Source of the DNA: an uncultured Corynebacterium sp.
GTDB taxonomy: Bacteria; Actinomycetota; Actinomycetes; Mycobacteriales; Mycobacteriaceae
Assembly (NCBI RefSeq): GCF_946223165.1
Contig: NZ_CAMIBP010000048.1
Location: 1-12,452, forward strand
Length of the DNA: 12,452 bases
Direction of reading: 5' to 3'
The notes under the pieces are model-generated. The model was not told the origin of the DNA. It saw only the letters and a list, made by a program, of their open reading frames with translations, and searched no databases. Positions 12,235-12,452 of this stretch are shown here, piece by piece. The position numbers and the translations under genes are program-made. The number at the start of each line of letters is the position of its first letter. Positions within the stretch are counted from its first letter, which is position 1.

Positions 12235-12307
12235 GCCCCGTTCGTCTAGCGGCCTAGGACGTCGGCCTCTCACGCCGGTAACACGGGTTCAAATCCCGTA
12301 CGGGGTA
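12235..12307 (+). tRNA. tRNA-Glu (anticodon CTC), copy 2
   Basis: Base-for-base identical to the tRNA-Glu at 11557-11629, including the same three bases after the gene, but with unrelated upstream sequence and its own terminator. It is an independent unit driven by its own promoter. Identity limited to the mature RNA suggests an old tandem duplication kept uniform by selection or gene conversion. Confidence 0.96.
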
Positions 12308-12312
12308 CAAGT

Positions 12313-12349
12313 AAGTCCCGGTTCTCACTACAGAGAGCCGGGACTTTTT
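12313..12349 (+). terminator. Rho-independent terminator of the second tRNA-Glu
   Basis: AAGTCCCGGTTCTC (12313-12326), loop ACTACA and GAGAGCCGGGACTT (12333-12346) form a 14-bp stem with one G-U pair. The final T-run is followed by CGTGT, as in the first tRNA-Glu terminator. Confidence 0.93.
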
Positions 12350-12452
12350 CGTGTTTCTTCGCCGGCGCTGCGGCGCAGGGCCTTAATACATATACACTGC
12401 ACGCGTGGGGATTGAGGGTGTGAATCCCACTGTCGTGGGTTTGATGAGGTAG
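12350..12452 (+). other. Right edge: possible promoter with a leaderless mini-ORF
   Basis: No complete gene of ordinary size. TACACT (12393-12398) ends 6 nt before a GTG at 12405, the spacing of a leaderless actinobacterial start. That frame encodes only V-G-I-E-G-V-N-P-T-V-V-G-L-M-R before TAG at 12450-12452. An imperfect hairpin AATCCCAC/GTGGGTTT (12423-12430, 12435-12442) lies inside it. No -35 is visible. It could be the leader region of a gene beyond the window, or nothing. Confidence 0.2.

Noticed and set aside
11557..12307. Integrated mobile element between attL/attR at the tRNA-Glu genes
   Set aside because: The repeat is a whole tRNA with its own promoter and terminator in each copy, the interval is only about 600 bp, and no integrase or transposase is visible. 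I keep only a weak relic hypothesis.

Overview
The window is GC-rich actinobacterial DNA, most likely from Corynebacterium or a close relative. The basis is the codon usage, a GltX that closely resembles corynebacterial GltX as I remember it, the gltX / tRNA-Gln / tRNA-Glu neighbourhood, GTG starts and TANNNT-type -10 boxes. I had no database, so the genus is an inference.

Layout: positions 1-204 are non-coding apart from a possible gene start at the extreme left; they hold two perfect DnaA-box 9-mers facing each other. On the minus strand follows an isochorismate synthase (205-1326). From 9550 down to 1375 runs a seven-gene minus-strand cluster. In transcription order it has a tail-anchored surface protein with a KPSEG-repeat stalk (9550-8414), a 154-bp gap with three inverted repeats, then six genes that all overlap: a two-domain surface protein, a ZnuA/TroA-type metal-binding lipoprotein with a domain inserted in it, a one-domain surface protein, an ABC ATPase, an ABC permease and another one-domain surface protein. 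Six copies of one extracellular domain (the TIGR03769 or 'choice-of-anchor M' repeat) are spread over five proteins. This is the 'anchored repeat-type ABC transporter' system (TIGR03769-03773), whose substrate is, to my knowledge, not established.

Three independent sequence signals point to zinc. A Zur-box-like palindrome covers the -10 region of the first gene. The substrate-binding protein has the three-His ligand pattern and EPQ motif of ZnuA rather than the Glu-containing pattern of manganese binders. Every copy of the surface domain keeps a GHxD and an HxH motif. My working model is a zinc-starvation-induced surface relay in which membrane-tethered HxH domains collect metal and pass it to the lipoprotein and the ABC channel. 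Two of the six domains also look circularly permuted, at different points, and one of these is spliced in where ZnuA carries its His-rich loop.

The right third, on the plus strand, is translation machinery: gltX (9739-11259) with its terminator, then a tRNA-Gln(CTG) / tRNA-Glu(CTC) unit with promoter and terminator, a roughly 490-bp stretch with no convincing gene, and a second identical tRNA-Glu(CTC) with its own promoter and terminator. GltX in this group charges both tRNA-Glu and tRNA-Gln, so the enzyme sits beside its substrate RNAs. The last 100 bases hold only a possible promoter with a tiny leaderless ORF.
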